From Nymphaea colorata (lineage: Eukaryota; Streptophyta; Magnoliopsida; Nymphaeales; Nymphaeaceae), in assembly GCF_008831285.2 (NCBI RefSeq), contig NW_022204507.1, positions 5,290,174 to 5,354,173 of the forward strand: a DNA stretch of 64,000 nt. Direction: 5' to 3'. Shown here piece by piece: positions 39,148-52,968 of the stretch. A program made the position numbers and the translations under genes. Position 1 is the stretch's first letter, and every line of letters begins with the position of its first letter. Below the pieces are notes generated by a model that did not search any database, was not told where the DNA came from, and was given only the letters and a program-made list of their open reading frames with translations.

Positions 39148-41804
39148 TTTGGAAACAAGATGATTAAATGCTTCCTTGCCTAAGGCCTTAGTGAATAAGT
39201 CTGCCAGCTGAACTTTACTCTTAATGTAACTGGTTCTCACTACACCTTGATTTATTTTTTCTCATACCACATGACAGTGTAAATCTATATGTTTGGTACA
39301 CTCATGAAAAACTGGATTGGCTGCAATATGCATGGCGGCCTGATTGTCACAGTATAGATTTGTTGATTGTAGATGTCTCACGCCCGACAACAAGAATTTC
39401 AACCAAGTCACTTCACATACCGCATTTGCCAACGCCTTGTATTCTGCTTCTGCAAAGGATTGAGATACTGTGGGCTATTTTTTTGTCTTTCATGAAATTG
39501 GAGAAACACCAAAAAGAACACAATAACTAGTTATGGACCTTCGCATATCTTGACATGCCACCCAATCATAATCACAAAACACACTCATTTGAAGATTGGT
39601 TTGTTTGCTTAGGAGAATACTTCGTTCCACTAGAAATTCCATTGGCTTGGCACCCATTATACTTGTTTCGCTTATAATGTTTACAACATACGTTTGCGGC
39701 GAAACATAAATTCCTGCACTTGAAAAAGCAATTTCTAAACCCAAAAAGTATTTAAGAGTACAGGTCTTTCACAAGAAATTTCAGACAAAAAAATTGTTTA
39801 AATTTGACAGTCAGCTCCTTGGTGTTGCCCGTAATAACAAGGTCATCCACATAAACAAGAACAACAACAAAAAATTGGTCTTGTTTGTTAGTGAATAATG
39901 TCTGGTCGGCACTTGATTGACTGAATCCAAACTCCACCAGTGCCAACGACAATTTGTGAAACCAATTTTGAGGAGACTGTCTGAGTCCATAGAGAGATTT
40001 ATGTAATTTACATACCAGATTCTCCCCCTTACGGTCATATATTGGTAGAACTTGCATTTGTACTTCTTCAAGCAAATCGCCATGAAGAAAGACATTCTTC
40101 ACATCCATTTGGTATAATAACCAATCATTTTCCATAGCAACTGAAAGTAAAGTTCGGACACTTACCATTTTTGTGACTGGTACAAATGTCTCATTGTAGT
40201 CCAGTCCTTCCTATTGGGAATAACCTTTGGCGACCAGGCATGCCTTGTATCGCTCCACAATACGGTCTGATCGGAACTTGATTTTGTAAACTCACTTGCA
40301 ACCGATCGGCTTAACTCTTTCTGGTAAAGCGGTCATTGTGCAAGTGTTGTTTTCCTTTAGTGCACTAGTTTCTAAGTTCATTGTGTCTCGCCACTCCCTA
40401 TGTCAAACTGCCACTCCAAAGGTTTTTAGGACAGACAAGAAAGTGAAGTAAAGTTAGAAAGAGGGTACCTTGTGTCTTTCATTGCATTCAATGTCAAGTT
40501 ACCATTGGTCGAGGGAGCCAAAATAAGAGAGCAATAGAAATCCCTTATTCAGGTCCTACAGGACACAATGAGTAGGGAAGAAAGTTACGAAAAAGTTTAG
40601 TGCCTTGGTCAATTGACTAACAGAGAGTAGGTTCACTGTGAAAGAGAGAATATACAAGGAATTTTCAAGAGTGAACGGTGGTAGTTTAACATCACTAGTT
40701 TGATGGACAGTTATTGTACGTCCATTAGGTAAGTTTATAGGTACTTGATGATTGGATGGTTTTTGAAGTGGAGAGCTATCGACACAAATGCACCAACTTG
40801 CTCCAGAATCGATAATCCAAGGAAGATGGGAGACACTAGATGAAGATATATTACCTGCGAAATTGATAGAGGTAGACAGAGTTCTAACAAGTGATAAGAG
40901 TTTATGATACTCATCCATAGTGAATGAAGGTACAACTAACTTCCTTGGAAGTTTGACCATTGCTGTCAGAAAACTAGTACCATTGCTTGTATGGAGGTCC
41001 ACCAGCCTTTGATTACGAGTGGTAGCTGCAGCTAGTGGTGGCCAAAAGTTTGGATCATGACCTGTGTCCTCGAGGTTAGCCATTAAACTTGAAACATTTA
41101 TCTTTCACATGACCTCTGCTATGACAATAGCTACAGATTGGTCGACTTTGACGTCCTTTATTGCATTCAAACTTGAAACTTTGTTCAAGTGATGCTGCTT
41201 TGGGAATATGATTATGTGATATTGCCAAGGTGGTGTGAGAGGCTGACGGCGTGAATCTTGCTTCACGCTGTAGTTCCTCCTGCAAGGCTAGAGCATATAA
41301 TTTGTTTACTGTGGATGAGGGATCAAGCAATAAAACCTGTCCTATAATAGCATCATATGAGTCGTTCAGTCCCTTCAAAACTAAATTACACGTTCTCTTT
41401 GTATTTGATCCGAATAAATTTTTATGCCCCCACACAAACACAGGCACCAGATTGTAGTAATTTAATTCTTCCCAAAGCACTTTGATTTTTATACAGTGTG
41501 CAGTAACAGACATGGACTCTTGCTGTAATCGATGTATTGAACTGTGTAGCTGAAAGACTCTTGGTGCAAGACTCTGAGTATATCTTTCCTTTAACTCCTC
41601 CCATCTTACTTGATCTGAGGTAGCATAAGCGATGCTAGAATGAATCTCTCCTTACTAATTGAATTAAGAATCCATGCTAGACCCAGATTGTTACATCGTA
41701 CCCACAACATACAATTTTCTTCATCCTCTTTAGGCTCTTTGATAGTCTCATCAACGAATCCTAACTTGTTTTTGGCTGATAGAGCCACGATCATGACTCT
41801 GCTC
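39148..41804 (-). mobile_element. Copia element A, right-arm copy
   Basis: Minus-strand twin of 8105-10762: gag 41804-41076, protease to 40556, no integrase, RT to 39752 with VYVDDLVITGN, RNase H 39744-39148. All stops and frameshifts match the left copy; the difference seen is one A in a homopolymer near 39255. It starts mid-gag at 41804 and is continuous with the polypurine tract and LTR at its 3' end. Confidence 0.92.
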
Positions 41805-42103
41805 CTGATTTTTTATTTGGATATCAAATTTCTCATTTTTTAAGATCTGATTTATTTAAAAAAACTTGATCTGGTATTTGATCTGAATCTGATTCATTGA
41901 CATCCCTGATAACCTCCCGACCAAAGAATAATAGAATGATGAACTCCAGGGGTCTCCGGAGGCTTGAGGAATTAAATGCCAACAGGGAAATAGAAACGGC
42001 GACAAGAGATATGGGAGATGAAGATCTCAGATGACGTTACACAGCCATTTGTGATGCATTATTTCCACCATCAAATGGCAGCATACATCATCACATAGGA
42101 TTC
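41805..42103. repeat. Dispersed ~300-bp repeat, right-arm copy next to copia A
   Basis: Mirror of 7806-8104. Confidence 0.75.
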
Positions 42104-42332
42104 TACACCTACAGCTCCAAATGACCCTTACAGAACAGTCTTGTGGAAGAAACATGATGTACTACAGGGCAATGTTAAATCAACTTGAAGATAATGGAAG
42201 GTAGAAGAATATGTTGGTTTCTTATGTCTACATGCTTAAATCAATTATCAAATAGATAAATTGTTTTTAATTGAATGAATCACCTTAAGTAAAAGCGGAG
42301 TTTGAATCTATTGGGTATATGAATTCCTGAAC

Positions 42333-44571
42333 ATGCTTTGTATTACTAATAACAGGAATCTTTTGTTCTTAATAAGATATTTGAAGAGTATCACTGACTC
42401 TCTTGAAAGAGTTGAGAAGATTCAAGAGGCATTGAGCCTATCAACACTAATTTCTTTTGAATATTTTATTGCAATACAAAATAGAGTCAATAAATATAAA
42501 AGAAAAATTAAAAATGGAATTAAAATTACATGTGCCTTTCAAGTTTCTCTCTTTTTCATGAATTACAAGAATGTTGAGAACCAGGTTTTTCCTATTTGTA
42601 TGTGGATTCTTTTTCAATACATGATAAAGTAGGTAATCTAGTTATGGTCCTTTCCCTTGTGAACTCTCTAGTTTCATTGATTTACATGCCTCACATGCAA
42701 CTTGCTGTTGATTGTGAAACATGAACTTGTAGTGGTTCATCTCTGTCAACCTATTGCAAGGTTTTAAGATCAAGCTACTGATATTGTTTTGAGGAAAGAA
42801 ATTTAAAAGTGAAGGATGAATTCGTAAGAAAACTGACTTTTTTATTTGATAATGGACATATAATAGTTGAAGATGTATAAAACCCTTTTGTCATGTTAGT
42901 TTTCCCTTTCTTCTGTTCCGTCTTAGTTATGTATTATATAGTAGTGCAGAACCACTTCTTTATATCTCTCCTCATCTATCTAATTTTTGAATCCCTATAG
43001 TGGATTTTTTTTTGGTACTTGATCTATTTTCACTAAGTGGGGAAATTTTATAACTATTGAGTGAAAAACTCTAAAAAATTAGCTACTTTTGTGGTCAAAG
43101 TCGTAATCTAGTGAACCTGCTTTAAGTTTTGAGCCTACACTAAGGTTCAACTTTTAATCACATAATCTAGTTTTACTTTTTATATAGGAGACCGTAGAAA
43201 TACTTACCAAAAACCTTGAAGTTTTGCTGCAAGGTAACTCTTTATGCAAGACATATAGGTAATCTGGAGAGAAGATTGTGGAGGATATAAGGCACTCAAA
43301 GTATTTCAGCCAAGCGAGGTAGTTGAATATGAAATCATAGGCATGGCATGAGCTGATGACTTTATTTCTTGTATAGAAACACCAGCTGAAAGGAAAACTC
43401 TTATTCAATTTTGTATGGGTACTTTGCAATTTAAGAGGGAGGGAGGATCACAGTGTTGTTGCTAATCTAAGCAAACCCAGCTTATATGAAGAAGTTGAAT
43501 TTTCTTAATTAACTGTAATCGCTTTAACTAATAAATGGATGGCATGTGATGATAGAAAGCTTTCTATTCTTGTTAAGAAATGTCAAAGTTGAATTCTCTT
43601 TTCTTAATTGTAATGACTTTGACTTTGTAGTTTCTAACACGAGGGAAGCTAGTTATAGATTTTGTTTGTGAAATAACATAGTATGATCTCAGTTGAAAAT
43701 TAGTCATATACCATTATACAATAATATCAATTACTCGTTGTTATTTAGTACAATAATATCTGACGGTATTGATTTGTACTTGCTGCCATGTTCTGTAGTT
43801 AATAGCATGATGGCCTAATTTGATTGTTATTACTTATTGATATAGCAATTAAGGAAGTTATGTTTTGAAAGTATAAATATTTATCTGTTCCCGGTGATGG
43901 AAAATATATGGAAGAATCCATGCCCATACATTCTTCTGCTGAGCTTTCTTTCAATCCACTGTCCATGAAAAGAAATATATTGTGGATGTACTCATATTCC
44001 TAATCTTAGCCATTCCACATTTTTTACAGTTACCACTTTGTTAGTCTTGTAAATTGTATTCGATCTTTTTTAGATATGATGATTTCGGGAAACCTTTACC
44101 AAGTTGCATCACATACACTAGTATTGAACTTTTTACCTTCATCATGATCTTAGTGTGTTTATTTATTCCAAGTTAATGATTAATTAGTGTTGGTCTCCAA
44201 CATGGATCTGCTATATCTACAGTTGCATTATGTTAAAACAGCACTATTTTTTTATGTCTTGTACATTTTTCAATATGTAACATGCATGTGCTTCAGATTC
44301 GGAGTGGCCTTTCTTCTTTGATCCACAAAATGTTCATGTGACGGGGGGAGTTTGTAGTGTGTAGGTTTTTCTTTGTGGCTTTTGTAGCTTTTATATGTTG
44401 TATCCAGAAATGGCAAGAGCATTGCTTCATTTTCACTTATTCATTAACTTTTCATTTTATATGTGAGATGCCATAGGTCAGAGGATCATGTTACAGCCAG
44501 CAAAGTTTCCTAAAAAAAGAGAGGGATGTTCTGATCGCACTCTATCCAAATTGCATTATAGGGGGAATAAA
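42333..44571 (+). other. Exon-like pieces of an unrecognised gene (right-arm copy)
   Basis: Three signals lie on the plus strand. First, an open stretch from an AG at 42355 containing FLIRYLKSITDSLERVEKIQ. Second, a 46-base block at 43188-43233 reading ETVEILTKNLEVLLQ, preceded by a strong pyrimidine-rich acceptor (ttttactttttatatag) and followed by gtaact. Third, a block at 44297-44364 reading SEWPFFFDPQNVHVTGGVCS and a stop, preceded by cttcag and followed 200 bases later by AATAAA (44566-44571). Together they look like the 3' end of a spliced gene. I do not recognise the protein. The beginning is missing, so a gene fragment is likely. The mirrored copy is at 5543-7576. Confidence 0.35.
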
Positions 44572-46002
44572 AGAAACATAACATATTGAGAAAATTAAGA
44601 TGGATGCTGTACAAAGCTAAATGAATCTTCTTTCTAGGAACGCATACTTTCTTGAGCTGAGTTGTGATGACAATCGGCCAATGGCATCAATTAATAAACA
44701 AACGATTGTAAAAGGGATCAGCGACTTTACGAAGGACTGATAGGTGCCATTTTCTTAGAGATGCTTATACACGATTTATAACTTGATGGTGGATGTTTTT
44801 GAGATGTTTTAATCTTCACAGCTACATTTGTAAGTTGTATATAATTTTCTGATGACATTTTAAGACAACCCGCACAAGAAATGACTTGTAATTTAACTCG
44901 CATATAGCCTAAAAGTCTGACTTGTTTTTTGTTCATTTTTCCTTCTATATTTTTGTTAATCCAAAATCTGATGCATAAAGTGTTCATCTCTCTCTCTCTC
45001 TCTCTCCTTATTTGTTTCAGTTGTCTATGTTTTTGTTTTTTGGTATCGATCTAGATTATCTGTTCGAAACCATCTCACTTTCAAATTATAAAAAACTGGC
45101 TTACCTGCTATAGAAGCCGCATTTTGTTTTGTTTTCAAAAGAAAAAGGAGACCTATAGCAGTGAAGGAATCACTGCTGTAAGAACTTCTAGCAATGATTT
45201 CTACCATTGTCAGTAACTGAACGAGTTGTTATCAATGATGCTATTGGCAGTGACCCTTGGGCTAACAAAAGACTTTTCCCGTGCTGTAAAGGGAAAGGGC
45301 AACCTTAGCTATGCGCTAGGCCAAGAGTATTTGCCAATAAGTTTATTGGCAACTGCATTATGACTATTGGCTATGGTAAAAGCCGTTGCCACTACTATAT
45401 ATTATAGTTGTGGTTATACACAAGCAGGCTAGAGCCCAACTCTTCTCATGTCTTGTCATGCTCAAGCTATTGTGCTTTAAAGGGTCAGTTCAAACTCCAC
45501 TCAACAAACCAAGACCTAGCTTGTGCTCGACACTGAAGCTTGAGGAAAGTATCCTGTGACAGGTATAAAATGGACAGACTCAAGGCTCGTTTAAGCAAGA
45601 ACAGTACTTTTATAGCTAACTACATCATTTTGGGAGGCGTCGCAAGGTTAATCTATTGATCAACCTTCAGATGAACATAAGCTGAGACTTTATAGTCTGC
45701 CTCCTAGGATTTCCTGAATCCCAGCAGCGGTTATTGCCAGAGAATATTTTTGGCAGGTTCGTAAATGGTAACAAAATAAATTTTGAATTGTCTTAATGAA
45801 ATCTTTTATTTTGGAAATCAGTTCTTCAATTTAATCTGGCTTGCAGTTATCAGATGAAGGATAGGGCTCAGGGCGACTATTCAACATAATTAACAACCAA
45901 ATTGAAGCACCCAAATTGATATTTTTTCGGAACAATTTGTACCAGTGCAAAGAAATATAGCTATATAAAGAACTTTTGGGAAAAGAGGAGGCAGGGCTAT
46001 AG

Positions 46003-46696
46003 AAAAATAGATCATTGTCTTTTTTCGCCCCTCAAAATAATGCATCAACCTGTTGCGCATCATCACAAGCCCAACACTTCTCGTCCGCCACCACTCCTTT
46101 CCTCCCTTGCAATATCTTGCGAGTTTCAGAATGACGCACAAGACAAAATCAGGGCTGCCACGGAATCAACTGGGCAACACCAAGGAGGCTGGGAATGGAT
46201 GGAACAGAGCATCGTGCTCTTCTTCCTTTCACATATTCATACTCTTTCTGTACATAATCAATTTTTTTACAGGCGTAAAAGAATATTTTCTGTTACAACA
46301 AAATCATGCCTTCAACCTCCTATAGAATTTCACATGCGTGGCAAGGAATACCAATAGATCATTGTCTTTTTTGGCCCCTCAAAATAATGCATCAACCTGT
46401 TGCGCATCATCACAAGCCCGACACTCCTCTCCGCCACCACTCCTTTCCTCCCTTGCAATATCTTGCGAGTTTCAGATGACGCACAAGAGAAAATCAGGGC
46501 TGCCACGGAATCAACAGGGCATCACCAAGGAGGCTGGGAATGGATGGAACAAAGCATCGTGCTCTTCTTCCTTTCACATATTCATACTCTTTCTGTACAT
46601 AATCAATTTTTTTACAGGCTAAAAGAATATTTTCTGTTACAACAAAATCATGCCTTCAACCTCCTATAGAATTTCACATGCGTGGCAAGGAATACC
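46003..46696. repeat. Minisatellite, two ~345-bp units (right arm)
   Basis: Same repeat as 2534-3897, inverted, with units at about 46003-46352 and 46353-46696. The two-unit deficit explains most of the length difference between the arms. Confidence 0.92.
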
Positions 46697-47559
46697 ACGA
46701 TTCAATTTGACGGCTTTACAATAGATGTAAAAAACAAAGTTAATATTACACCAACTTTAAGAATTCGTTTTCATTTTCCATAACAGATCCCAAGAGGCAG
46801 AATGCCCTAACGTTCTTTCGATTTGAGCTTCATAGCCTCCTGAAAGTTGGAAATTGCTAAGTCATACTTTCTGCACTAAATCTATTGAGAGGACAACGAT
46901 GACGTTGATGATGGTGGAGTTGGCAACATCAAGCTCATGAGGAGGCCTGCGACACACTTTACACTTAAGAGAGGGAATAAACTCTTTACCGCTTCTTCAA
47001 GTGCTCCTCATCCCTGTTTCCATAACTGGAAAGCGCTCTCTCTCTCTCATGTGTTTAGTATAGTATCGATGACATGGGTTGATGTTCAAAGCTGGTTATA
47101 TGCCTAAGCTTGTGTTAGGCTCCCTTGGATGCAAAAGTAGGCTATGGAGCTGTACAAGTGGGCAGGGGGCACTTGTCATTTTCTTAAAGGCTATGCACCA
47201 TACACATAACCAGATGTCATGGGTGTTGATGAAAAAATCAGCTATAAAAGCAAGAAGGCTAATGAACAAAATGTCACTTGGAGTGGATCTGGAGGTGGCC
47301 TAAACCTCGTCAAGTGCTCGACTAAGTTTGCATTGGTTTCAGATTCGGATGATATTAATTTAAAATTGGGAATTCAAATTTCGATTCAGATTTATAAAGT
47401 TGCAATAATGTAGAATAAAATATATTATTTAGATCCAGATATGTAACTTAGGTTTAGATATCCATTATTTATTTTTTCTCTGGTATCCTATTGGTTGTCT
47501 ATTTGATCTGAGTCCGAATCCGAATTCAATCGGATGCCAATTTTAATACCGAATCCAAT

Positions 47560-47855
47560 CTGATTTTGTATTGGATATCAAATTTCTCTGTTTTTCATAT
47601 CTGGTTTATGTAAAGAAACTTGATTTGATATTTATCTGAATCTGATTCATTGAAATCCCTAACAATCAGCCTCCCACCAACGACTAATAGAACGAAGAAC
47701 TGCATGGATCTCCAGAAGCTTGAGGAATTAAATATCCACAAGGAAATAGAAAATGGTGACGAGAAATATGGGAGATAAAGATGTCAGATGACATCGCACA
47801 GCCATTTGTGAGGTATTATTTCCACCATCAAATGGAAGCATACATCATCACATAA
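47560..47855. repeat. Dispersed ~300-bp repeat, right-arm outer copy
   Basis: Mirror of 1363-1668. Confidence 0.75.
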
Positions 47856-49138
47856 GATGCTACATCCACGTCATCTTCACATGACTTATTGCTCGGTCAC
47901 ACTCGCATTCTTCTTCTCCTACTTTGTCTGCTTTGGTTGTTCTTTTTGTTTTTGGTTCTCTGTTTCATTAAATCTTGTTATTCATGCTATTGTTGTTATA
48001 TTATTGTTGTTGTTATTTTTAATTTTCTTGTTATTTAATTAAGCCAACCCGGTATGTTTATCCTTTGATACTTTCTCAGCAACGACCTTGTATTTGAGAA
48101 TATTTTCAAAACCGTCTTAATTTTGCATTTAATTTTAAACTTCTAAGCGTTATGAAAGTTCATCCTCCAGTTTAAAGCCATCCATTAAACTAAGTTTCCC
48201 AATTTAGTTGTAAAATAAAATACCTATAGCACCCATTTCAATAATTACACACATCTCTCATCTGTCGCGCGATCACCTTTTTGTTAAAGTTACTATTTAT
48301 ATTAATACTTAAAAATGTTCAAGAAATTATAGTACATCAGATTAAGCCACAGTTACTACACTTATATAGTATTAAATGTCATAATAAATGGTGTAACAAT
48401 GAAACTACCCTTCCCACCAAAATTCAGTCTATAGTAAGCAGTTCCACATTTAATATATATTGATCAATATTTAACAGATCTGCAAAAGATAGATCACATT
48501 TTCATTTATTGAACACCACATTTAAAATAGGTAGAGTTGCACATGAATCCAGGACTCCCATCCATCAAGACCATCAAGTGTTAAGAGTACTGTCATATGT
48601 GGCATGCACCAAATATACTATTGATGTCAGTGGTTACGTTTTGGTTTAATGAAAATATCTTTACCTTGGAATTTCCGGATCTTAAAGCTGATGTACTTCG
48701 GTGAGGAGATTAAGATTCCACCACCAAAGATTCCTAAAGCCCTCCATTCCCGCGGCCTTTGTGGTCTAGATGCATGTGGACCTGACCAAGATGCTATAAC
48801 CTTGAGAATATGTTCAGTATATTAGAGAGTTAACTGTAATTTGATAGGCAGATAAAAACTACTGTTAAAGTTTCACTTGTTAAAGATACTTTAATCACAT
48901 TAAACCTACAGAAAAGACACTGTTTCCGAATTATGCCCAAGAAAATGGATCCTAAACAGAAACTGCAATGATGTCAATATCCTTTCTATAAATAGCATAA
49001 AATTCATATATTTCTCCAATTCGCTACATGTTTATACTCTAAAATTACAGAAAACATGTCTGAATCTTTTTACCGATAGTGAGGAGTCGTAAGAGGAGAT
49101 TGGAAAAGTTGTCAAAATTGAATGTCTTAGATCAAGTC

Positions 49139-50577
49139 TGCTCAGCTCGTTGCCATATCATTCACCTTCAATTTCAAAAAACAAGAAAAGCGATTTCGTT
49201 CCTGTTTCAAAGTAAAATGAAGTCTTGATTAAAAGGCACCAAAATTCATTCCGATTTTGATTTTTTTTCTAGGTTAATTCTTCAAAGATTTACGAAGCAT
49301 CTTAGTTTCATTGTCATTGCCATGGCTATGCTTCCATCAAAGTTCAAATCTGAGGTTTTGGGCCATTATATTAATAATCTCAAGTCCTCATTTTTCTGTG
49401 GATCTGAAATATATTTCTGTTATGGGTCCCATTAAAAAAAAAAAAAAGGATTTCAGATCAACGTAATATAAGATCCAAACTACAAACACACCAGATGACC
49501 AGATGACTAATTGGCATGACAATAGTTGAAGCTAAATCTAGATTAACTATTTGCTATGCAACAACTTGACAAGACTAAACAGCTTAATGTCACCAAAAAG
49601 GCATTTATTATAGAGAAGACCCAAAAAAGGGTTGAATGAATATCCTTGATCATGGATATCTGTACCAGCAGTCTTGTTTTTATACGTTAACCGTTCATGC
49701 ATAGTTCATGGGTTCAAAGAAAATAACAAGGACCCTCTTCTTAAAAGTCAAAGCAGATAAATGCTTTTCATAACAAAAAATGGATCCATCTATTCCATGT
49801 CTCTTTTAGAAAGTGCAGTTAGCTTCCAAGTTATTAAATTTAAATTACAACCATCCAACTATTACAGTAGGTGGCAGGTTGCTGGTTCAAGTTGCAAGAT
49901 TCATTGCACATGAAGTTTGTTTTAAAGAAGACTTTTAAAGTGTAAAAAAGGAATTATAAAAATACTAAAAGATTAAAATTTACAGACCATTATAAAAATT
50001 TTCTAAAATATCAAAAGACTAATTTTTGTTGCTTGCATGAATGTGTGCACGCACTTGAATCTCCCTCGTGTCGAGACATGCTTAACGTTCAGATTTTCAG
50101 AAATGGATGGAGTATCTAATCCAGCACCGGATGTGATAATCGGACAAAATAAAGGGAAAAAGAAAAGGGAGAGAGAGAGAGAGAAGAGGCAAGTGGTTAT
50201 GAATCCAACGTTCATGAAAAATCAGAGTTGAATGAAAATACACTGTTGAAAATTTTTTTCTTAAGAAAAATAAGTGTCACGTTGAGAACTGTAAACATAT
50301 AAAAGAAGATGGAACCTCATACCAAAATACATGAAAAATTGGTATGAGACAGAGGATGTAGGTCAAATGACCGAACCTCTATAATTTGTATCCCCTACCT
50401 ATCTTTCCTTTTCTCTCTTGCTCTACTATGGCATTTGAGATTAATTTTAAAAGGACAAAGCTCATCCTGGTATTGCCTCACCAAATTCCTTAGGGAAAAT
50501 TTCCTTGTGCACGAGCCATTCCATTACTCGTGTCTTTTCATTTTTTTGCCGCTGCTCAGCATGTGATCTCATGGCTG
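49139..50577. other. Unassigned sequence up to the second gap
   Basis: No gene or repeat recognised. If 1-10762 is an alternative haplotype, the sequence just before this window should be the reverse complement of this stretch. Confidence 0.4.
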
Positions 50578-50677
50578 NNNNNNNNNNNNNNNNNNNNNNN
50601 NNNNNNNNNNNNNNNNNNNNNNNNNNNNNNNNNNNNNNNNNNNNNNNNNNNNNNNNNNNNNNNNNNNNNNNNNNNNN
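50578..50677. other. Assembly gap, 100 N
   Basis: Second run of exactly 100 N, separating the contig that carries the right arm from the contig with the aspartic protease gene. The equal size of both gaps suggests placeholder gaps of unknown true length. Confidence 0.98.
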
Positions 50678-50966
50678 TGCAGTGTTGCCAAAAATGTTTC
50701 GCTAGCCTCAGATCACCTGCCACCATTTTAGAAGTGCACGGGACTGGTCATTCCCAGCATTTATCCAATGACGTGCCCGTGTTGAGAAAACTTGACAAAT
50801 CAATGTAAATTTGAAAATTTACATGGATAACGACAGATTCAGATTAGACATCCCTATCAAGTCTGAATGAAGAATAAATTTATAAAATAAAGAATCATTA
50901 AAATTTACTTGTTTCCACCATTCCTCCCATTCTACTTCAAACTTCCCAAACATGGAAAAATGATGT

Positions 50967-52185
50967 ATTTGATGTAATCCAAGCATGGGTTTCCTTCAAC
51001 AATATTGGGCGGGCAGTAAGCTTCTTGATTTCCACATCAACTTCTGCCTACAAGATCCAAGATCAAAGAATAGATCAGTTTTCAGCACAAAGAAACTAAC
51101 CAGCCTCAATCAATAGGACAAGCTTCCACAAGAGGAATAAACTAATCAAGCATGCACCTTAGAAAGGACAAGCTTCTGTGAATCAATCATGCCTATCAAG
51201 TCTAGATCTTGAATAACTCTCCGCTCCTTGTTGACATCCCACATCTGCAGTGCCTGATAGGACCATAACTAGTTCATATCTGATGAGATACTCAGATGTC
51301 TCTAGAAGAGAAATTAACTCATGATCCACTAAGTCAAAACCCAGCTTCATGCCACCAAGGGACAAAATGCAAGTTCCGACTAAATTGACTTGATACTGAT
51401 GAAACTACAAGAAAATGAGGAAATTCGGAAATTCAAACTGTTACAGTCTTAAGGTATTAGAAGCAAAGTAGTTTACAAACCAAATCATGAGAATATATAT
51501 TGTTACATTAAAGAGTGGCAGCTCTTTGCAAATGCACCATGTCTCAAACAGCAACTATGTGTTTCAACAACTATACTTAGTAAGTAGATTACACCTGTGA
51601 CATGTAACTTGTTTCCAATAGCTATAGATGTGCCATCAGTCTTAAGAATTATATTTATAATTTCACCAATACATTCTATTGTTGAGTGCATTGGCCACCT
51701 GTAACCACATTCTAGAAATAAAATCAGCATTAATAGAAGATATACCAAGATAAGATCGAGAGAAAGGATTAAGTAGACCAAGTAAGGTTACTAAAAATAG
51801 CAAGAAGGTAATAGACAGTATAAAGGCTATAAGCGCAAAAGATCTTGGACGCTCCATGAGCAGCAATTAGGGCACGGACATCGGCAAAGAGGAATTCTTA
51901 CATCCATACCAGTGCTACATAGTAATGAGACTGAATAATCATCTTACCCATGTGTTGCAGGAGGAAGGCCCTGAAGTTGTTCAGTATAAGGTGGCATATC
52001 AAAAAGTACAAAGTCATAAAATTCTTAATAAATAAGTAGATTGTATTGATTTCCAAATAAATATCTTCATGCATACAAAGTATGTGGAATGGATCAAAGA
52101 AAGTAGGTCTTACAAAAGCTTTGAATGCTGGACGATGTGCAGCCATCTCATATAAGCAATTTGCAAACCATATCCAAAACTTATA
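50967..52185 (-). pseudogene. Exon-like blocks of an unrecognised spliced gene
   Basis: Minus strand, read from high to low. 52185-52114 is a 72-base phase-0 block, YKFWIWFANCLYEMAAHRPA plus FKAF, bounded by tttttttag and gtaaga. Around 52022-51946 lies LFDMPPYTEQLQGLPPATHG, ending at gtaaga. 51698-51595 (WPMHSTIECIGEIINIILKT onward) is bounded by ttacag and gtgtaa. 51395-51158 reads YQVNLVGTCILSLGGMKLGF onward, then needs a one-base shift to ALQMWDVNKERRVIQDLDLI and ends at a gt. 51047 down reads AEVDVEIKKLTARPILLKET in matching phase. The shift and an unclear acceptor for the second block suggest decay. Family unknown. It lies downstream of the protease gene on the same strand and near a gap. 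Confidence 0.4.
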
Positions 52186-52968
52186 CTAAAAAAATTAGTA
52201 CAATTATCATACAAAAATATTGGCCATCATGGAAAAAACAAGAGAGAGAAGAGACCAAATATCAGATTTGAAACCATATTGAGTGGCTGAATATAGATCG
52301 TTAGAGAGAGTTATAAGATTATATAGGTTAGCCACAATCTACTTCACCCATTTTCAAAGACCCAGAGAATTTAATCAACAAAAGAATATCCAAAACAAAA
52401 CGAGCAGAAGCTATGGTAAAAAGGCATGCTTGAAATGTAGAATGCTTTGTAGCTGCACCTACTAAAAACACTCGATATTCTCTTTGACTTAGCTATTACT
52501 TACAAGACACACTTACAGGACTCGTGTGTAAAAAAAGAGTAGCAAATACCACCAAACTACCTTATAGGTATCCACACTGCCCTTTCAAGATAATCTAAGA
52601 TGCCCTCTATTATTCCTTGCGACACCACCTTTAAAGTCAAATAAAATAAAACATCAACCTCGTATTTGAAAAGAATTAACATGGCATTATTATAAGACTT
52701 TTCAGTTTCACACAGAAAAAATCCTCAAAATGATCAAATGTAGTCAGACTAGGAGAAAAGATCATGAAAGATATACAAAATGTGTCATTTCTAAGATTCT
52801 AACTTTTAGATCCACAAGAGGGGAGGGAGAGAGTTGAACGTGAAATAATCAGAAACACACAATTATGACCAAATAAAACCCTTACTTATAGGTGACAAAA
52901 GTCTCGAACTTTTGTTCGTACGATAAACAATTCATTTCTACATGTTGAACTTTTTTCATGGCAGGACC

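Larger units (their letters stand above)
39148..49138. repeat. Right arm of the inverted duplication
   Basis: Reverse-complement partner of 1-10762. It is about 770 bases shorter, mostly because its minisatellite has two units and not four. Unlike the left arm it continues without a break at its inner end, through the polypurine tract and LTR of copia element A. It therefore shows what probably lies beyond the left contig end. Confidence 0.95.

Noticed and set aside
51898-52146. 82-codon minus-strand frame starting MAAHRPAFKAF as a small gene
   Set aside because: Its first part is the end of a 24-residue exon-like block with its own splice acceptor upstream; the remainder of the frame runs through a gtaaga donor into intron-like sequence.
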